This document shows, one piece after another, positions 8,146 to 17,009 of a DNA stretch of 64,000 bases (positions are counted from its first letter, which is position 1; every line of letters begins with the position of its first letter). This DNA comes from Nocardioides humi (GTDB lineage Bacteria; Actinomycetota; Actinomycetes; Propionibacteriales; Nocardioidaceae): the NCBI RefSeq assembly GCF_006494775.1, contig NZ_CP041146.1, forward strand, positions 5,946,501-6,010,500, read 5' to 3'. Position numbers and translations under genes: made by a program. Below the pieces are notes generated by a model that was given only the letters and a program-made list of their open reading frames with translations, had not been told where the DNA came from and made no database searches.

Positions 8146-8979
8146 ATGACGGAGAAGCGACTCGTGGGACGGACCCTGATGATGTCCGGCGGCAGCCGGG
8201 GGATCGGGCTGGCGATCGGGCTGGCGGCGGCGCGCGAGGGCGCCAACATCGTGCTCCTGGCGAAGACCGACGTGCCGGACCCCCGGCTCCCGGGCACCGT
8301 GCACACGGCGGCCGCGGAGATCGAGGCGGCCGGCGGCCAGGCGCTCGCGGTCGTCGGCGACGTCCGCGACGAGGCGTCGGTCGAGGACGCCGTCGCCCGC
8401 GCGGTCGAGCGCTTCGGCGGCATCGACATCTGCGTCAACAACGCCTCCGCGATCGCGCTCGACGGCACCGACCAGCTGCCCGTGAAGCGCTTCGACCTGA
8501 TGACCCAGATCCAGCTCCGCGGCACCTACCTGCTCACCCGCGCCTGCCTGCCGCACCTCCGCGAGGGCGCCCATCCCCACATCCTGTCGCTGAGCCCGCC
8601 GCTCAACCTGGCGCCCGAATGGCTCGGCAGGCACCCGGCGTACACGCTCGCGAAGTACGGCATGTCGCTGCTCACCCTCGGCTGGGCGGCGGAGTACGCC
8701 GACGCCGGCATCGCCGCGAACTGCCTGTGGCCGCAGACCCTGATCGCCACCGCCGCCGTGCAGAACCTGCTCGGCGGCGACGCGGCGATGCAGCGCGCAC
8801 GGACGCCGGAGATCATGGCCGACGCCGCGATCGCGGTCCTGACCCGGCCGGCCCGGGAGTACACCGGCCATGCGGTGCTCGACGTCGACGTGCTGGCCGA
8901 GGCCGGCGTCACCGACCTGTCGGCGTACGGCGGCACCGGGGACCTGGAGTACGACATCTTCGTCGACCCGCCCCGGTAG
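8146..8979 (+). CDS. SDR-family oxidoreductase (HSDL2-like)
   Basis: The 277-residue short-chain dehydrogenase has the nucleotide-binding GGSRGIG motif near residue 15 and NNAS near residue 100. The catalytic pair is Tyr166/Lys170 (PAYTLAKYGM). It resembles the hydroxysteroid-dehydrogenase-like-2 group, often linked to lipid metabolism. The frame continues far upstream, but the ATG at 8146 is the family's natural N-terminus. It is transcribed divergently from the PaaX-type regulator. The substrate is unknown. Confidence 0.88.
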   Translation: MTEKRLVGRTLMMSGGSRGIGLAIGLAAAREGANIVLLAKTDVPDPRLPGTVHTAAAEIEAAGGQALAVVGDVRDEASVEDAVARAVERFGGIDICVNNASAIALDGTDQLPVKRFDLMTQIQLRGTYLLTRACLPHLREGAHPHILSLSPPLNLAPEWLGRHPAYTLAKYGMSLLTLGWAAEYADAGIAANCLWPQTLIATAAVQNLLGGDAAMQRARTPEIMADAAIAVLTRPAREYTGHAVLDVDVLAEAGVTDLSAYGGTGDLEYDIFVDPPR

Positions 8980-8995
8980 TCACCCCCTCGAGCGG

Positions 8996-10339
8996 TCAGC
9001 CCTCGATCGCGCGCTCGGTCCCGAGGCGGGCGCGCGCGGCGGCGCGGGTGCCGGCGTCGCGGGAGCCGGGGGCGGCGTGCCCCGCCTGGGCGGCGCCCTT
9101 CCAGGTGCCGCGGATGCCGTGGTCGCGCTGCATCTGCCCGAAGTAGTCGACCACCTCGACCTCGCGGGCCCGGATCGCGAGCTCGGTCGAGGTCGGGCCC
9201 TCGGCGAGGGGCGCGTCGGCGGCGTCCGCGGCGATCGCCGTGGCGCGGGCCTCCTCGCGGGCCGCCGCCAGCCGCTCGCCGATGTGGTCGGCCCACGCCT
9301 CGTAGAACGCCGCCCGCGCGGTCGACCCGTGCACCGGCTTCAGCTCCCACCGCCGGCGCCGGACGTTCCACACCTCCCGCTGGTCGGCCTTGTGGGCGCC
9401 GGAGCGCAGGTGGGCGTCGCCGTCGGCCACCATCTGCGTGACCAGCGTGGCGTAGAGCGCCTGGACGACCGCGATGTCGGAGGGGAAGCCGTAGAGCGTG
9501 ACCCGGGTGTTGCTGGTGTAGATCGCCACCCGCACGTCGTTGGCGCGGGCGATCTCCAGGATCAGCCGGACGTAGCGGGCCAGCGAGCGCTTGCCGGACT
9601 CGCCGATCAGCACCGTCTCCCAGGTCGGCTCCTCCCGTCTCTCCTCGGCCCCGGCGCTGGCCCGGGCCACCGCGAGCGCGATCTGGTGCCGGGTCGCGAG
9701 CGACTGCGCCTTCGCGAAGAAGGCCTCCCGCTCGGCGGCGTTGGAGGTGCGCTCGGCCTGGCGCAGCAGCCGGCCGATCCGCAGCAGGGTGCGGTCCTCG
9801 CCGTCGACGCCGGTGTCGAGGCCGTGCAGCCGGTAGGCCGTGTGGAGCAGGTCGGCGAGCACCGGCATCCCGAGGTCCTCCAGCAGCCGGAGGTGCGTCG
9901 TGCGGAACTCCGGCCCGTGCCCGACCGGCCCCGCCAGGTGGTGGGCGACCTCGTGCAGCACCACCGCGCCCCGCAGCGACCAGGCGCCCCCGACCTCCCG
10001 CGGCGGGATCGCCACGACGCCGCGCGCGGGCAGCTCGTCGTACGCGTAGTGGGCGCGGGTGTGGCCCCGCCGCGCGCGGACCGCCAGCGGCACTCCGGCC
10101 AGGTCGAGGCCGGCGCCGTCGTCGTACCGGCTGCCGGTGGCGCGCAGGTGGGCCAGCACCCGGTCGACGAACTCCTGCACGTGCGCCGGGTCGGTGAAGC
10201 GGGGCTCCGTCTCCGGCTCGAAGGTCTCCAGCGCGGCGCCGACCCGGATCCGCAGCGGCGTGCCGGGCGAGCGGCCGGCCTGGTCCAGCCAGCCGGCGAA
10301 CAGGTCCTCGGCGGCGTAGACCTCGCGGGTGTCGGGCAT
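8996..10339 (-). CDS. TIGR04338-type putative metallohydrolase with DUF2786 region
   Basis: This 447-residue cytoplasmic protein matches a family found in mycobacteria and relatives. A zinc-type HEVAHH motif lies near residues 127-132 (VVLHEVAHHLAGPVGHGPEF). A helical DUF2786-like segment (RIGRLLRQAERTSNAAERE) lies in the middle. The combination suggests a metallopeptidase-like fold, but no substrate is established. It runs toward the SDR gene with a 16-bp gap and diverges from the acyltransferase at 10394. Confidence 0.82.
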   Translation of the reverse strand: MPDTREVYAAEDLFAGWLDQAGRSPGTPLRIRVGAALETFEPETEPRFTDPAHVQEFVDRVLAHLRATGSRYDDGAGLDLAGVPLAVRARRGHTRAHYAYDELPARGVVAIPPREVGGAWSLRGAVVLHEVAHHLAGPVGHGPEFRTTHLRLLEDLGMPVLADLLHTAYRLHGLDTGVDGEDRTLLRIGRLLRQAERTSNAAEREAFFAKAQSLATRHQIALAVARASAGAEERREEPTWETVLIGESGKRSLARYVRLILEIARANDVRVAIYTSNTRVTLYGFPSDIAVVQALYATLVTQMVADGDAHLRSGAHKADQREVWNVRRRRWELKPVHGSTARAAFYEAWADHIGERLAAAREEARATAIAADAADAPLAEGPTSTELAIRAREVEVVDYFGQMQRDHGIRGTWKGAAQAGHAAPGSRDAGTRAAARARLGTERAIEG

Positions 10340-10393
10340 GGGACCAGCCTGTCAGGGGCCTCCGACGGTTCCGGAATCCGGTAGCCTCCAGCG

Positions 10394-11056
10394 GTGCTCG
10401 ATCCCCGGCGCCCGCTCCGGCGCCTCCTCAACCGCTCCGTCCACGCGGCCTGGCGCTGGGCCGAGCACCGCGGCGACGTCTCGCCCGGGACGGCGCTGGC
10501 CGACGAGTTCGGCGACTTCGGCTCCGGCTCCTGCCTGGCCTTCCCCCTGTCGGCGGTCGTCAACGCCGCGGCGATCCACATCGGCCGGGACACCCTGATC
10601 GGCAAGTACGCCACCTTGTCGGTCGGCTACGGCCCGACCCAGCCGGTGCTGCCCGAGCGGGCGCTGGTGATCGGCGACCGCTGCGTCCTCGGCGCCCGGG
10701 TCTGCGTCACCGCCCACGAGTCGATCGAGATCGGCGACGACGTCTGGTTCGGGCAGGACGTGTTCGTCTCCGACGCCAGCCACGGCTACCAGGACCCGGA
10801 CGTCCCGATCGGCCGCCAGTTCGGCGCGCACCAGCCGGTGCGGATCGGCTCCGGCTCGTGGATCGGGCACGGCGCGATGGTCCTCCCGGGCACCACCATC
10901 GGCCGCAACGTCGTGGTCGCGGCGGGCTCGGTGGTGCGCGGGGAGGTGCCCGACCACGCCGTCGTCGGCGGCGTGCCGGCCCGGCTGATCCGGCGCCTGG
11001 AGGCCGACGGCAGCTGGACCCGTGTGCGCGACGAGGCGCCTACCCTGGCTCCATGA
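10394..11056 (+). CDS. Acyltransferase with left-handed beta-helix (hexapeptide repeats)
   Basis: The 220-residue protein contains repeated hexapeptides (IGRDTLIGKYATL, IGDRCVLGARVCV, IGSGSWIGHGAMV, IGRNVVVAAGSVV), the left-handed beta-helix of O-acyltransferases. The sequence after the helix (VVGGVPARLIRR) is the usual tail of sugar or maltose O-acetyltransferases. It starts with GTG. Its stop overlaps the start of the 43-aa ORF as ATGA, so it heads the coupled cluster. Substrate unknown. Confidence 0.88.
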   Translation: MLDPRRPLRRLLNRSVHAAWRWAEHRGDVSPGTALADEFGDFGSGSCLAFPLSAVVNAAAIHIGRDTLIGKYATLSVGYGPTQPVLPERALVIGDRCVLGARVCVTAHESIEIGDDVWFGQDVFVSDASHGYQDPDVPIGRQFGAHQPVRIGSGSWIGHGAMVLPGTTIGRNVVVAAGSVVRGEVPDHAVVGGVPARLIRRLEADGSWTRVRDEAPTLAP

Positions 11057-11184
11057 GCCGGATCGAGGAGCTCGCCGCGCTCGCCGGGCGGGACATCGGC
11101 AGCGCGTACGGCCCCGGTAGGGTGGACGACCCCGAGCTGATCGACTGGTACCGAACCGTGGGCAGGAGCCGCAGAACCCGATGA
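11053..11184 (+). CDS. 43-aa small protein translationally coupled on both sides
   Basis: The ORF encodes MSRIEELAALAGRDIGSAYG and ends in WYRTVGRSRRTR. Its ATG overlaps the acyltransferase stop (ATGA, 11053-11056), and its TGA overlaps the ATG of the next transporter gene (ATGA, 11181-11184). Two exact overlaps are strong support for translation of so short a frame. The helical N-terminus and basic C-terminus show no known domain. Function unknown. Confidence 0.6.
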   Translation: MSRIEELAALAGRDIGSAYGPGRVDDPELIDWYRTVGRSRRTR

Positions 11185-12527
11185 CCGCCTGGCTGCTGCT
11201 GGGGCTCGCCATCCTCCTGGTGCTCGCCTGCGGACTGTTCGTCGCAGCGGAGTTCGCCTTCGTCACCGTCGACCGCGGCCAGGTCGACCGGGCCGCCGCG
11301 GACGGCGACGCCGCCGCGATCGGCCTGCAGAAGGCGCTCCGCTCGCTGTCGACCCAGCTCTCCGGCGCCCAGGTCGGCATCACGATCACCAACCTCGCCA
11401 TCGGCTTCCTGGCCGAGCCCGCGATCGCCGAGCTGCTGCGCGACCCCCTGGAGGCGGCGGGCGTCGCGGACAGCGCCGTGCGCCCGGTCGGGGTCGCCCT
11501 CGGCCTGACCCTGAGCACGCTGCTGACGATGCTGATCGGCGAGCTGGTCCCCAAGAACGTCGCCATCGCGCTCCCGCTCGCCACGGCCCGGCTGACCCAG
11601 CGCCCGATGCGGGCCTTCACCGCCCTGTGCCGCGGCCCGATCCGGGTCCTCAACGGCAGCGCCAACGCGATCGTGCGCCGGCTCGGCGTCGAGCCCCAGG
11701 AGGAGCTGCGCTCCGCGCGCAGCTCCACCGAGCTCGCCTCCCTCATCCAGCACTCCGCCGACGAGGGCACCCTGGACGCCGACACCGCCGAACTGATGGA
11801 GCGCTCGGTCGAGTTCGGCACCCGCACCGCCGGCGAGATCATGACGCCGCGGGTGCGGACCCGCTCCCTCGAGGCCAACGACCGCGCCAGCGCCGTGATC
11901 GCCCTGGCCCGCGAGTCCGGCAACTCCCGCTTCCCCGTCCTCGACGACTCCGACGCGGTCGTCGGCACCGTCCACGTCAAGAACGCCGTGGCGCTGCCGC
12001 TGCACGAGCGGGCCACGACCAAGGTGAAGCACCTGATGGCCAAGCCGATCCTGGTGCCCGACTCGCTGCGCCTCGACCCGCTGCTCGCGCTGCTGCGCGC
12101 CGACGGCTTCCAGATGGCCATCGTCCTCGACGAGTACGGCGACCACGCCGGCATCGTGACCCTCGAGGACGTGATCGAGGAGATCGTCGGCGACATCGCC
12201 GACGAGCACGACCGGCTCGGCAGCCGCGGCCGGCTGCGCCGCGACGGCACCTGGTCGCTGTCCGGCCTGCTGCGGCCCGACGAGGTCGAGGACCTCACCG
12301 GCGTCGAGCTGCCCGAGAACGAGGACTACGACACCGTGGCCGGGCTGGTGCTGAAGCTGCTCGGCCGGATCCCGCAGACGGGCGACGCCGCCGTCGTACC
12401 GCTGCCGGCGACGGGGGAGGACGACGACGAGCCGCTGCGGCGGGCGGTGCTGACCGTCGACCACATGGACGGCCTCCGCGTCGACCGGATCTCGATGCGG
12501 GTCGAGGAGGTCGAGACCGATGGGTGA
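11181..12527 (+). CDS. CNNM/HlyC-type transporter with CBS pair (first of two)
   Basis: The 448-residue protein has an N-terminal CNNM (DUF21) membrane domain with hydrophobic segments near residues 3-25, 60-80, 95-125 and 130-150. A CBS-domain pair lies near residues 215-335 (AGEIMTPRVRTRSLEA, IVLDEYGDHAGIVTLEDVIEEIVGDI), and a CorC_HlyC domain follows. Such proteins are Mg2+/Co2+ exporters or ion sensors; the older hemolysin label is misleading. It overlaps the second paralogue by eight bases, and the pair may work as a heteromer. Confidence 0.9.
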   Translation: MTAWLLLGLAILLVLACGLFVAAEFAFVTVDRGQVDRAAADGDAAAIGLQKALRSLSTQLSGAQVGITITNLAIGFLAEPAIAELLRDPLEAAGVADSAVRPVGVALGLTLSTLLTMLIGELVPKNVAIALPLATARLTQRPMRAFTALCRGPIRVLNGSANAIVRRLGVEPQEELRSARSSTELASLIQHSADEGTLDADTAELMERSVEFGTRTAGEIMTPRVRTRSLEANDRASAVIALARESGNSRFPVLDDSDAVVGTVHVKNAVALPLHERATTKVKHLMAKPILVPDSLRLDPLLALLRADGFQMAIVLDEYGDHAGIVTLEDVIEEIVGDIADEHDRLGSRGRLRRDGTWSLSGLLRPDEVEDLTGVELPENEDYDTVAGLVLKLLGRIPQTGDAAVVPLPATGEDDDEPLRRAVLTVDHMDGLRVDRISMRVEEVETDG

Positions 12528-13581
12528 CCTCGGCGGCGTGCTGCTCGCGGTGGTCCTGCTGGCCGCCAACGCCTTCTTCGTGGGTGCGGAGTTCGCGCTG
12601 ATCTCGGCCCGGCGCAGCCAGATCGAGCCGCGCGCCCAGGCCGGGTCGCGGCTGGCCCGGATCACGCTCGCCGCGATGGAGCGGGTCTCGGAGATGATGG
12701 CGGGCGCCCAGCTCGGCATCACCATCTGCTCGCTGGGCCTCGGCGCCGTCGGCGAGCCGGCGCTCGCGCACCTCATCGAGCCGGTGTTCCACGAGCTGCA
12801 CGTGCCCTCCGAGTGGCTGCACCCGGTCGCCTTCGTGATCGCGATGACGATCGTGGTCTTCCTCCACGTCGTCCTCGGCGAGATGGTGCCCAAGAACATC
12901 GCCATCGCCGGGCCCGACCGCGCCGCGCTCATCCTCGGGCCCCCGATGCTCGGCATCGTCACCGTGCTCCGGCCGGTCATCGCGACCATCAACGCCATCG
13001 CCAACGGCATCCTGCGGCTGCTGCGGATCGAGCCCAAGGACGAGGTCGGCAGCACCTACACCCGCGAGGAGGTCGCCGCGCTGGTCGAGGAGTCCCACGG
13101 CGAGGGGCTGCTGGCCGAGGACGAGTACGACCGGCTCTCGGGCGCGCTCGGGTTCACCGAGAAGACCGTCGGCGAGGTGACCATGCGGCCCGACACGCTC
13201 GCGACCGTCGTCCGCGGATCCACCGGCGCCGACGTCGAGGCGCTGTGCGCGGCGACCGGGTTCAGCCGGTTCCCCGTCGTGTCGGGCGCCGACGAGCACG
13301 GCGAGCTGCTCGGCTACCTCCACATCAAGGACGTCCTCGAGCCCGACGAGGAGCGCCGCGAGCGGCCCGTCGCCGACCGGTGGATCCGGCCGTTCGCCAC
13401 GGTCGCCGAGAGCGCCCTCCTGCACGACGCGCTCGAGGTCCTCCAGCGGCGCGGCGCCCACATGGCCCGCGTGGTCGACCCGGCCGGTACGACGCTCGGC
13501 GTCGCCGCGCTCGAGGACGTCATCGAGGAGCTGGTCGGCGAGATCCGCGACGCGGCCCACTCCGAGGAGTCATCATCGTGA
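12520..13581 (+). CDS. CNNM/HlyC-type transporter with CBS pair (second of two)
   Basis: The 353-residue paralogue of the upstream gene has the CNNM membrane domain (FVGAEFALISARRSQIEP near residues 16-33, GEMVPKNIAIAGP near 121-133). A CBS pair ends in VAALEDVIEELVGEIRD. It lacks the long C-terminal CorC_HlyC extension of its neighbour. It starts inside the end of that gene and its own stop overlaps the next start as GTGA, so all are probably one transcript. A role in divalent cation export is inferred from the family. Confidence 0.9.
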   Translation: MGDLGGVLLAVVLLAANAFFVGAEFALISARRSQIEPRAQAGSRLARITLAAMERVSEMMAGAQLGITICSLGLGAVGEPALAHLIEPVFHELHVPSEWLHPVAFVIAMTIVVFLHVVLGEMVPKNIAIAGPDRAALILGPPMLGIVTVLRPVIATINAIANGILRLLRIEPKDEVGSTYTREEVAALVEESHGEGLLAEDEYDRLSGALGFTEKTVGEVTMRPDTLATVVRGSTGADVEALCAATGFSRFPVVSGADEHGELLGYLHIKDVLEPDEERRERPVADRWIRPFATVAESALLHDALEVLQRRGAHMARVVDPAGTTLGVAALEDVIEELVGEIRDAAHSEESSS

Positions 13582-14147
13582 CCGTGTGGACGTTGCCCAA
13601 CCTGATCAGCTTCCTGCGGCTGCTCGGCGTCCCGCTCTTCCTGTGGCTGGTGCTCGGCCCGGAGGCCGACCTGCTCGCCCTCGCCGTGCTCATGGTCTCG
13701 GGGATCAGCGACTTCCTCGACGGCTGGCTGGCCCGCAAGCTCGACCAGACCTCCGAGCTCGGGCAGCTGCTCGACCCGGTCGCCGACCGCCTCTACATCC
13801 TGGCGGTCGTCGTCGGGCTCGCCCTGCGCGACATCATCCCGTGGTGGGTCGCCCTGTGCCTGCCGCTGCGCGACCTGCTCCTGTGGGGCCTGGTCCCGCT
13901 GCTGCGCACCCGCGGCTACAGCGCGCTGCCGGTCCACTTCCTCGGCAAGGCGGCCACCTTCAACCTCCTCTACGCCTTCCCGCTGCTGCTGCTCGGCGAC
14001 GGCGAGGGCACGATCGCGACCCTGGCCCAGGTCTTCGGCTGGGCGTTCGCGCTGTGGGGGATCGGCCTCTACTGGTGGGCGGGCGTCCTCTACGCCTGGC
14101 AGGTCCGCAAGCTGCTGGCCACGACCGAGCGGCCCACCCATGCCTGA
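13578..14147 (+). CDS. CDP-alcohol phosphatidyltransferase (PgsA-like)
   Basis: The 189-residue integral membrane enzyme carries the family signature D-G-x2-A-R-x8-G-x3-D-x3-D at about residues 48-70 (DGWLARKLDQTSELGQLLDP begins it). It transfers a phosphatidyl group from CDP-diacylglycerol to an alcohol. Position equals Rv1822 (pgsA2) in the conserved block, but the acceptor alcohol is not proven. The GTG start at 13578 overlaps the preceding stop (GTGA), and the ATG of the next gene starts before this one ends. Confidence 0.88.
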   Translation: MTVWTLPNLISFLRLLGVPLFLWLVLGPEADLLALAVLMVSGISDFLDGWLARKLDQTSELGQLLDPVADRLYILAVVVGLALRDIIPWWVALCLPLRDLLLWGLVPLLRTRGYSALPVHFLGKAATFNLLYAFPLLLLGDGEGTIATLAQVFGWAFALWGIGLYWWAGVLYAWQVRKLLATTERPTHA

Positions 14148-14991
14148 GAGCCTCGACCGCGCCCGCACGCCGCTGCTGACCCTGATCACCCAGGAGGCGC
14201 TCGACCGCGACTACCAGGTCGCGGCGTCCCGCCCGGCCGGCGCCGGTGAGGCCCGGTCGCGGCGCGGCTACCACGTCGCGGTGGTGGTCGTCGTCGGCCT
14301 GTTCGCGATGCTGGTGACCGTCGCCGGCGTGCAGACCTCGCAGAACGCCGACGCCGACGACGCCAGCCGGGCCGGCCTGATCGAGCGGATCGAGTCCCGC
14401 CGCGCCACGGTGCGCCGGCTCCAGGACGACCTCGCCCAGCTGCGCTCGGCCAACGCCGCGGCCGAGGACCAGCTCCGCTCCCTCGGCCGGAGGTACGCCG
14501 ACCGGCAGGACCGCCGCGCCCAGCTCGGCGCCCTCACCGGGTTCGAGCCGGTGACCGGCGCCGGGGTCCGGGTCACGGTCGACAACCCGTCGTACGCCGG
14601 GGCGAGCGAGCAGGTCCGCGACTCCGACCTCGCGCTGCTCGTCGACGGCCTGTGGGACGCCGGGGCCGAGGCGATCTCGATCAACGGGCAGCGGCTCAAC
14701 CCCCGCGGCGGCATCCGCAACGTCGGCGAGGCGATCGAGGTCAACGGCGTCGGCGTGGCGCCGCCGTACACGGTGCTCGCCATCGGCGACGGCCGCACGC
14801 TCGCGTCGGCGTTCGTCGAGACCCGCAGCGGTCTGCGCTTCCTCCAGCTGGCAGGGCAGTACGGCTTCGAGCACGACATGGAGAATGTGGACGACCTCCA
14901 CCTTCCTGCCGCGCCGGGCGCCCTGCGCCAGCTACGGTCGGCGGAGTACAAGCAGGAGAAGTCCAAGAGCCGTGGAGGTGAGGTGCCGTGA
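14140..14991 (+). CDS. DUF881 membrane-anchored protein (first copy)
   Basis: The 283-residue protein has one transmembrane segment near residues 45-63, a predicted coiled coil near 75-120 and an extracytoplasmic DUF881 domain (YlxW/YlxX-like, with AEAISINGQRL and YTVLAIGD motifs). It is the equivalent of Rv1823. DUF881 proteins are linked to the cell envelope or division site in Gram-positive bacteria, but their molecular role is not settled. It overlaps its neighbours on both sides. Confidence 0.88.
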   Translation: MPESLDRARTPLLTLITQEALDRDYQVAASRPAGAGEARSRRGYHVAVVVVVGLFAMLVTVAGVQTSQNADADDASRAGLIERIESRRATVRRLQDDLAQLRSANAAAEDQLRSLGRRYADRQDRRAQLGALTGFEPVTGAGVRVTVDNPSYAGASEQVRDSDLALLVDGLWDAGAEAISINGQRLNPRGGIRNVGEAIEVNGVGVAPPYTVLAIGDGRTLASAFVETRSGLRFLQLAGQYGFEHDMENVDDLHLPAAPGALRQLRSAEYKQEKSKSRGGEVP

Positions 14992-15320
14992 TCGCGGTGC
15001 TCGGACTGGTCGTGGGCGTGGTCCTCGGCCTCGTGTTCCAGCCCGACGTCCCGGGCTCGGTCGAGCCCTACCTCCCGATCGCGGTCGTCGCGGCGCTCGA
15101 CGCGGTCTTCGGCGCGCTGCGCGCCTATCTCGACGGGATCTTCGACGACAAGGTGTTCGTCGTGTCCTTCCTGAGCAATGTGGTGATCGCGGCCGGCATC
15201 GTCTACCTCGGCGACCGCCTCGGCGTCGGCGGCCAGCTGTCGACCGGCGTCATCGTCGTGCTCGGGATCCGGATCTTCACCAATGTCGCCGCCATCCGGA
15301 GGCACATCTTCCATGCCTGA
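14988..15320 (+). CDS. sbp: Small basic protein (Sbp, DUF1290 family)
   Basis: The 110-residue membrane protein of the Sbp/DUF1290 family has three hydrophobic segments and lies between two DUF881 genes, as Rv1824 does. Bacillus Sbp lies beside ftsAZ, suggesting a division link, but the function is not known. The GTG start overlaps the preceding stop (GTGA at 14988-14991). Confidence 0.88.
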   Translation: MIAVLGLVVGVVLGLVFQPDVPGSVEPYLPIAVVAALDAVFGALRAYLDGIFDDKVFVVSFLSNVVIAAGIVYLGDRLGVGGQLSTGVIVVLGIRIFTNVAAIRRHIFHA

Positions 15321-16059
15321 GCCGGAGGCCGAGGTACCCGTCACGCCCGCCGACCGGCTGCGGCAGGCGCTGCTGCGCCCCTCGCGCCGGCAGGTGGTCG
15401 CCGGGCTGCTGCTGGCCGTGCTGGGCTTCGGGGCGGTCATCCAGGTGCGGACCGCCGGCACCGACGAGACCTATGCGGGCCTGCGCGAGCAGGAGCTGAT
15501 CGACCTGCTCAACGGCCTGGCCGGCACCCGGCAGCGGACCGAGGCCGAGATCGACCGGCTCGAGGAGGTCGCCGGCGGGCTGCGCGACGACGTGACCCGG
15601 CGCCAGACCGCGATCGACCAGGCCGACAAGGAGATCGCCGACCTCAACATCCTGGCCGGCATCGTCCCCGTGACCGGCCCGGGGATCCGGGTGCGGATCG
15701 AGGAGGAGGACGGCCGGGTCCGGCTCGGCTCGCTGCTCGACACGATCCAGGAGCTGCGCACGGTGGGCGCCGAGGCGATCGAGATCAACGGCGCGGTCCG
15801 GGTCGTCGCGCAGACGTCGTTCTCCGAGGTCGACGGCGGCTTCCTGGTCGACGGCGAGCGGGTCGAGGCGCCGTACGTCATCGTCGCGATCGGCGACCCC
15901 GGCGCGCTCGCGCAGGCCGTCACCTTCGCGTCCGGGCCGAAGATGCAGCTCGAGGAGGACGGCGCCGAGGTCGAGGTCGAGGAGAAGTCGACGGTCGACA
16001 TCGAGGCCGTCGTACGCCGCGACCGGCCTTCGTATGCCGTTCCGGACCAGGGGCAGTAG
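15313..16059 (+). CDS. DUF881 membrane-anchored protein (second copy)
   Basis: The 248-residue paralogue of the gene at 14140 (Rv1825 position) has a transmembrane segment near residues 30-47, a coiled coil near 60-110 and the DUF881 core (AEAIEINGAVRV, YVIVAIGDPGALA). The ATG at 15313 overlaps the end of sbp; an in-frame start ten codons upstream is less likely because it lies inside sbp. It ends the envelope gene group, and gcvH follows after 10 bp. Confidence 0.88.
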   Translation: MPEPEAEVPVTPADRLRQALLRPSRRQVVAGLLLAVLGFGAVIQVRTAGTDETYAGLREQELIDLLNGLAGTRQRTEAEIDRLEEVAGGLRDDVTRRQTAIDQADKEIADLNILAGIVPVTGPGIRVRIEEEDGRVRLGSLLDTIQELRTVGAEAIEINGAVRVVAQTSFSEVDGGFLVDGERVEAPYVIVAIGDPGALAQAVTFASGPKMQLEEDGAEVEVEEKSTVDIEAVVRRDRPSYAVPDQGQ

Positions 16060-16069
16060 CCTTCCGGCC

Positions 16070-16459
16070 ATGACGAACCCCCCGGACCTGAAGTACACCG
16101 TCGAGCACGAGTGGCTCCGTCAGCCCGGCGAGGCCGCCGGGTCGGTGCGGATCGGCATCACCGACTACGCCCAGGACGCGCTCGGCGACATCGTCTACGT
16201 CTCGCTCCCCGAGGTCGGCGCGGCCGTCAGCGCCGGTGACTCCTGCGGCGAGCTGGAGTCCACGAAGTCGGTCAGCGACGTCTACGCGCCGGTCACCGGC
16301 GAGGTCGTCGCCGTCAACGAGGCGCTCGACGCCACCCCCGAGCTGGTCAACAACGATCCGTACGGCGCCGGCTGGCTCTTCGAGGTCGTGCCGGCCGAGG
16401 GACAGGACCTCGACGGCCTGCTCGACGCCGCCGCGTACGAGGCCCAGCTCGACACCTGA
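16070..16459 (+). CDS. gcvH: Glycine cleavage system H protein
   Basis: GcvH is the lipoyl carrier that shuttles the aminomethyl group between GcvP, GcvT and lipoamide dehydrogenase. At 129 residues it is of normal length. The lipoyl lysine is Lys66 in ELESTKSVSD, and YTVEHEWLR is the conserved N-terminus. gcvP lies 2.7 kb downstream in the same direction, while gcvT is not in the window. It corresponds to Rv1826. Confidence 0.96.
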   Translation: MTNPPDLKYTVEHEWLRQPGEAAGSVRIGITDYAQDALGDIVYVSLPEVGAAVSAGDSCGELESTKSVSDVYAPVTGEVVAVNEALDATPELVNNDPYGAGWLFEVVPAEGQDLDGLLDAAAYEAQLDT

Positions 16460-16500
16460 TCCGGTAGGTTCGAGACAGACCCACCGTGAGGAGCCCCCTG

Positions 16501-17007
16501 ATGCCGTTCTGCACCGCCTGTGGTCGGCAGAACCCCGATGACGCCCGCTTCTGCTCGCAGTGCGGGACCCGCCTGGCCGAGGCCGAGCAGGCCCCGGTCA
16601 CCGATGCGACCGCGACGATCCAGTTCGGCGGCGGCGAGCGCGTCGAGACCTCCGACCGGGCCCTGAGCCCGGTGGACGCGGCGGCCGTCGACGCCCTGCC
16701 CGTCGGCCACGCCCTGCTCGTCGTCCAGAAGGGGCCGGGCTCGGGCAGCCGGTTCCTGCTCGACGCCGACGAGGTGACCGCCGGGCGCCACCCGGAGAGC
16801 GGCATCTTCCTCGACGACGTCACGGTCTCGCGCCGGCACGCCGTGTTCCGGCGCGACGGCGACATCTTCACCGTCGAGGACGCCGGCAGCCTCAACGGCA
16901 CCTACGTCAACCGGGACCGGATCGAGAAGGTCCAGCTCAAGGACAGCGACGAGGTCCAGGTCGGCAAGTACCGCCTGGTCTTCTTCGCGGGACACGAGAG
17001 CGCCTGA
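16501..17007 (+). CDS. garA: FHA-domain protein GarA with N-terminal zinc ribbon
   Basis: GarA/OdhI is a phosphothreonine-switched inhibitor of 2-oxoglutarate dehydrogenase and regulator of glutamate metabolism, phosphorylated by PknB/PknG-type kinases. The FHA domain spans about residues 72-165 (GRHPESGIFLDDVTVSRRH, SLNGTYVNRD). Here the N-terminus begins with a four-cysteine zinc ribbon (Cys4, 7, 18, 21). The segment TDATATIQF near residues 34-42 is in the place of the phosphorylated ETTS-type motif. The ATG at 16501 follows a GTGAGGAG ribosome-binding site. Order matches Rv1827. Confidence 0.88.
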   Translation: MPFCTACGRQNPDDARFCSQCGTRLAEAEQAPVTDATATIQFGGGERVETSDRALSPVDAAAVDALPVGHALLVVQKGPGSGSRFLLDADEVTAGRHPESGIFLDDVTVSRRHAVFRRDGDIFTVEDAGSLNGTYVNRDRIEKVQLKDSDEVQVGKYRLVFFAGHESA

Positions 17008-17009
17008 GC

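Noticed and set aside
12813..13577. N-terminal extension of the phosphatidyltransferase frame
   Set aside because: It overlaps the second CNNM gene fully and is Arg/Gly-rich; the GTG at 13578 gives the family's normal N-terminus.
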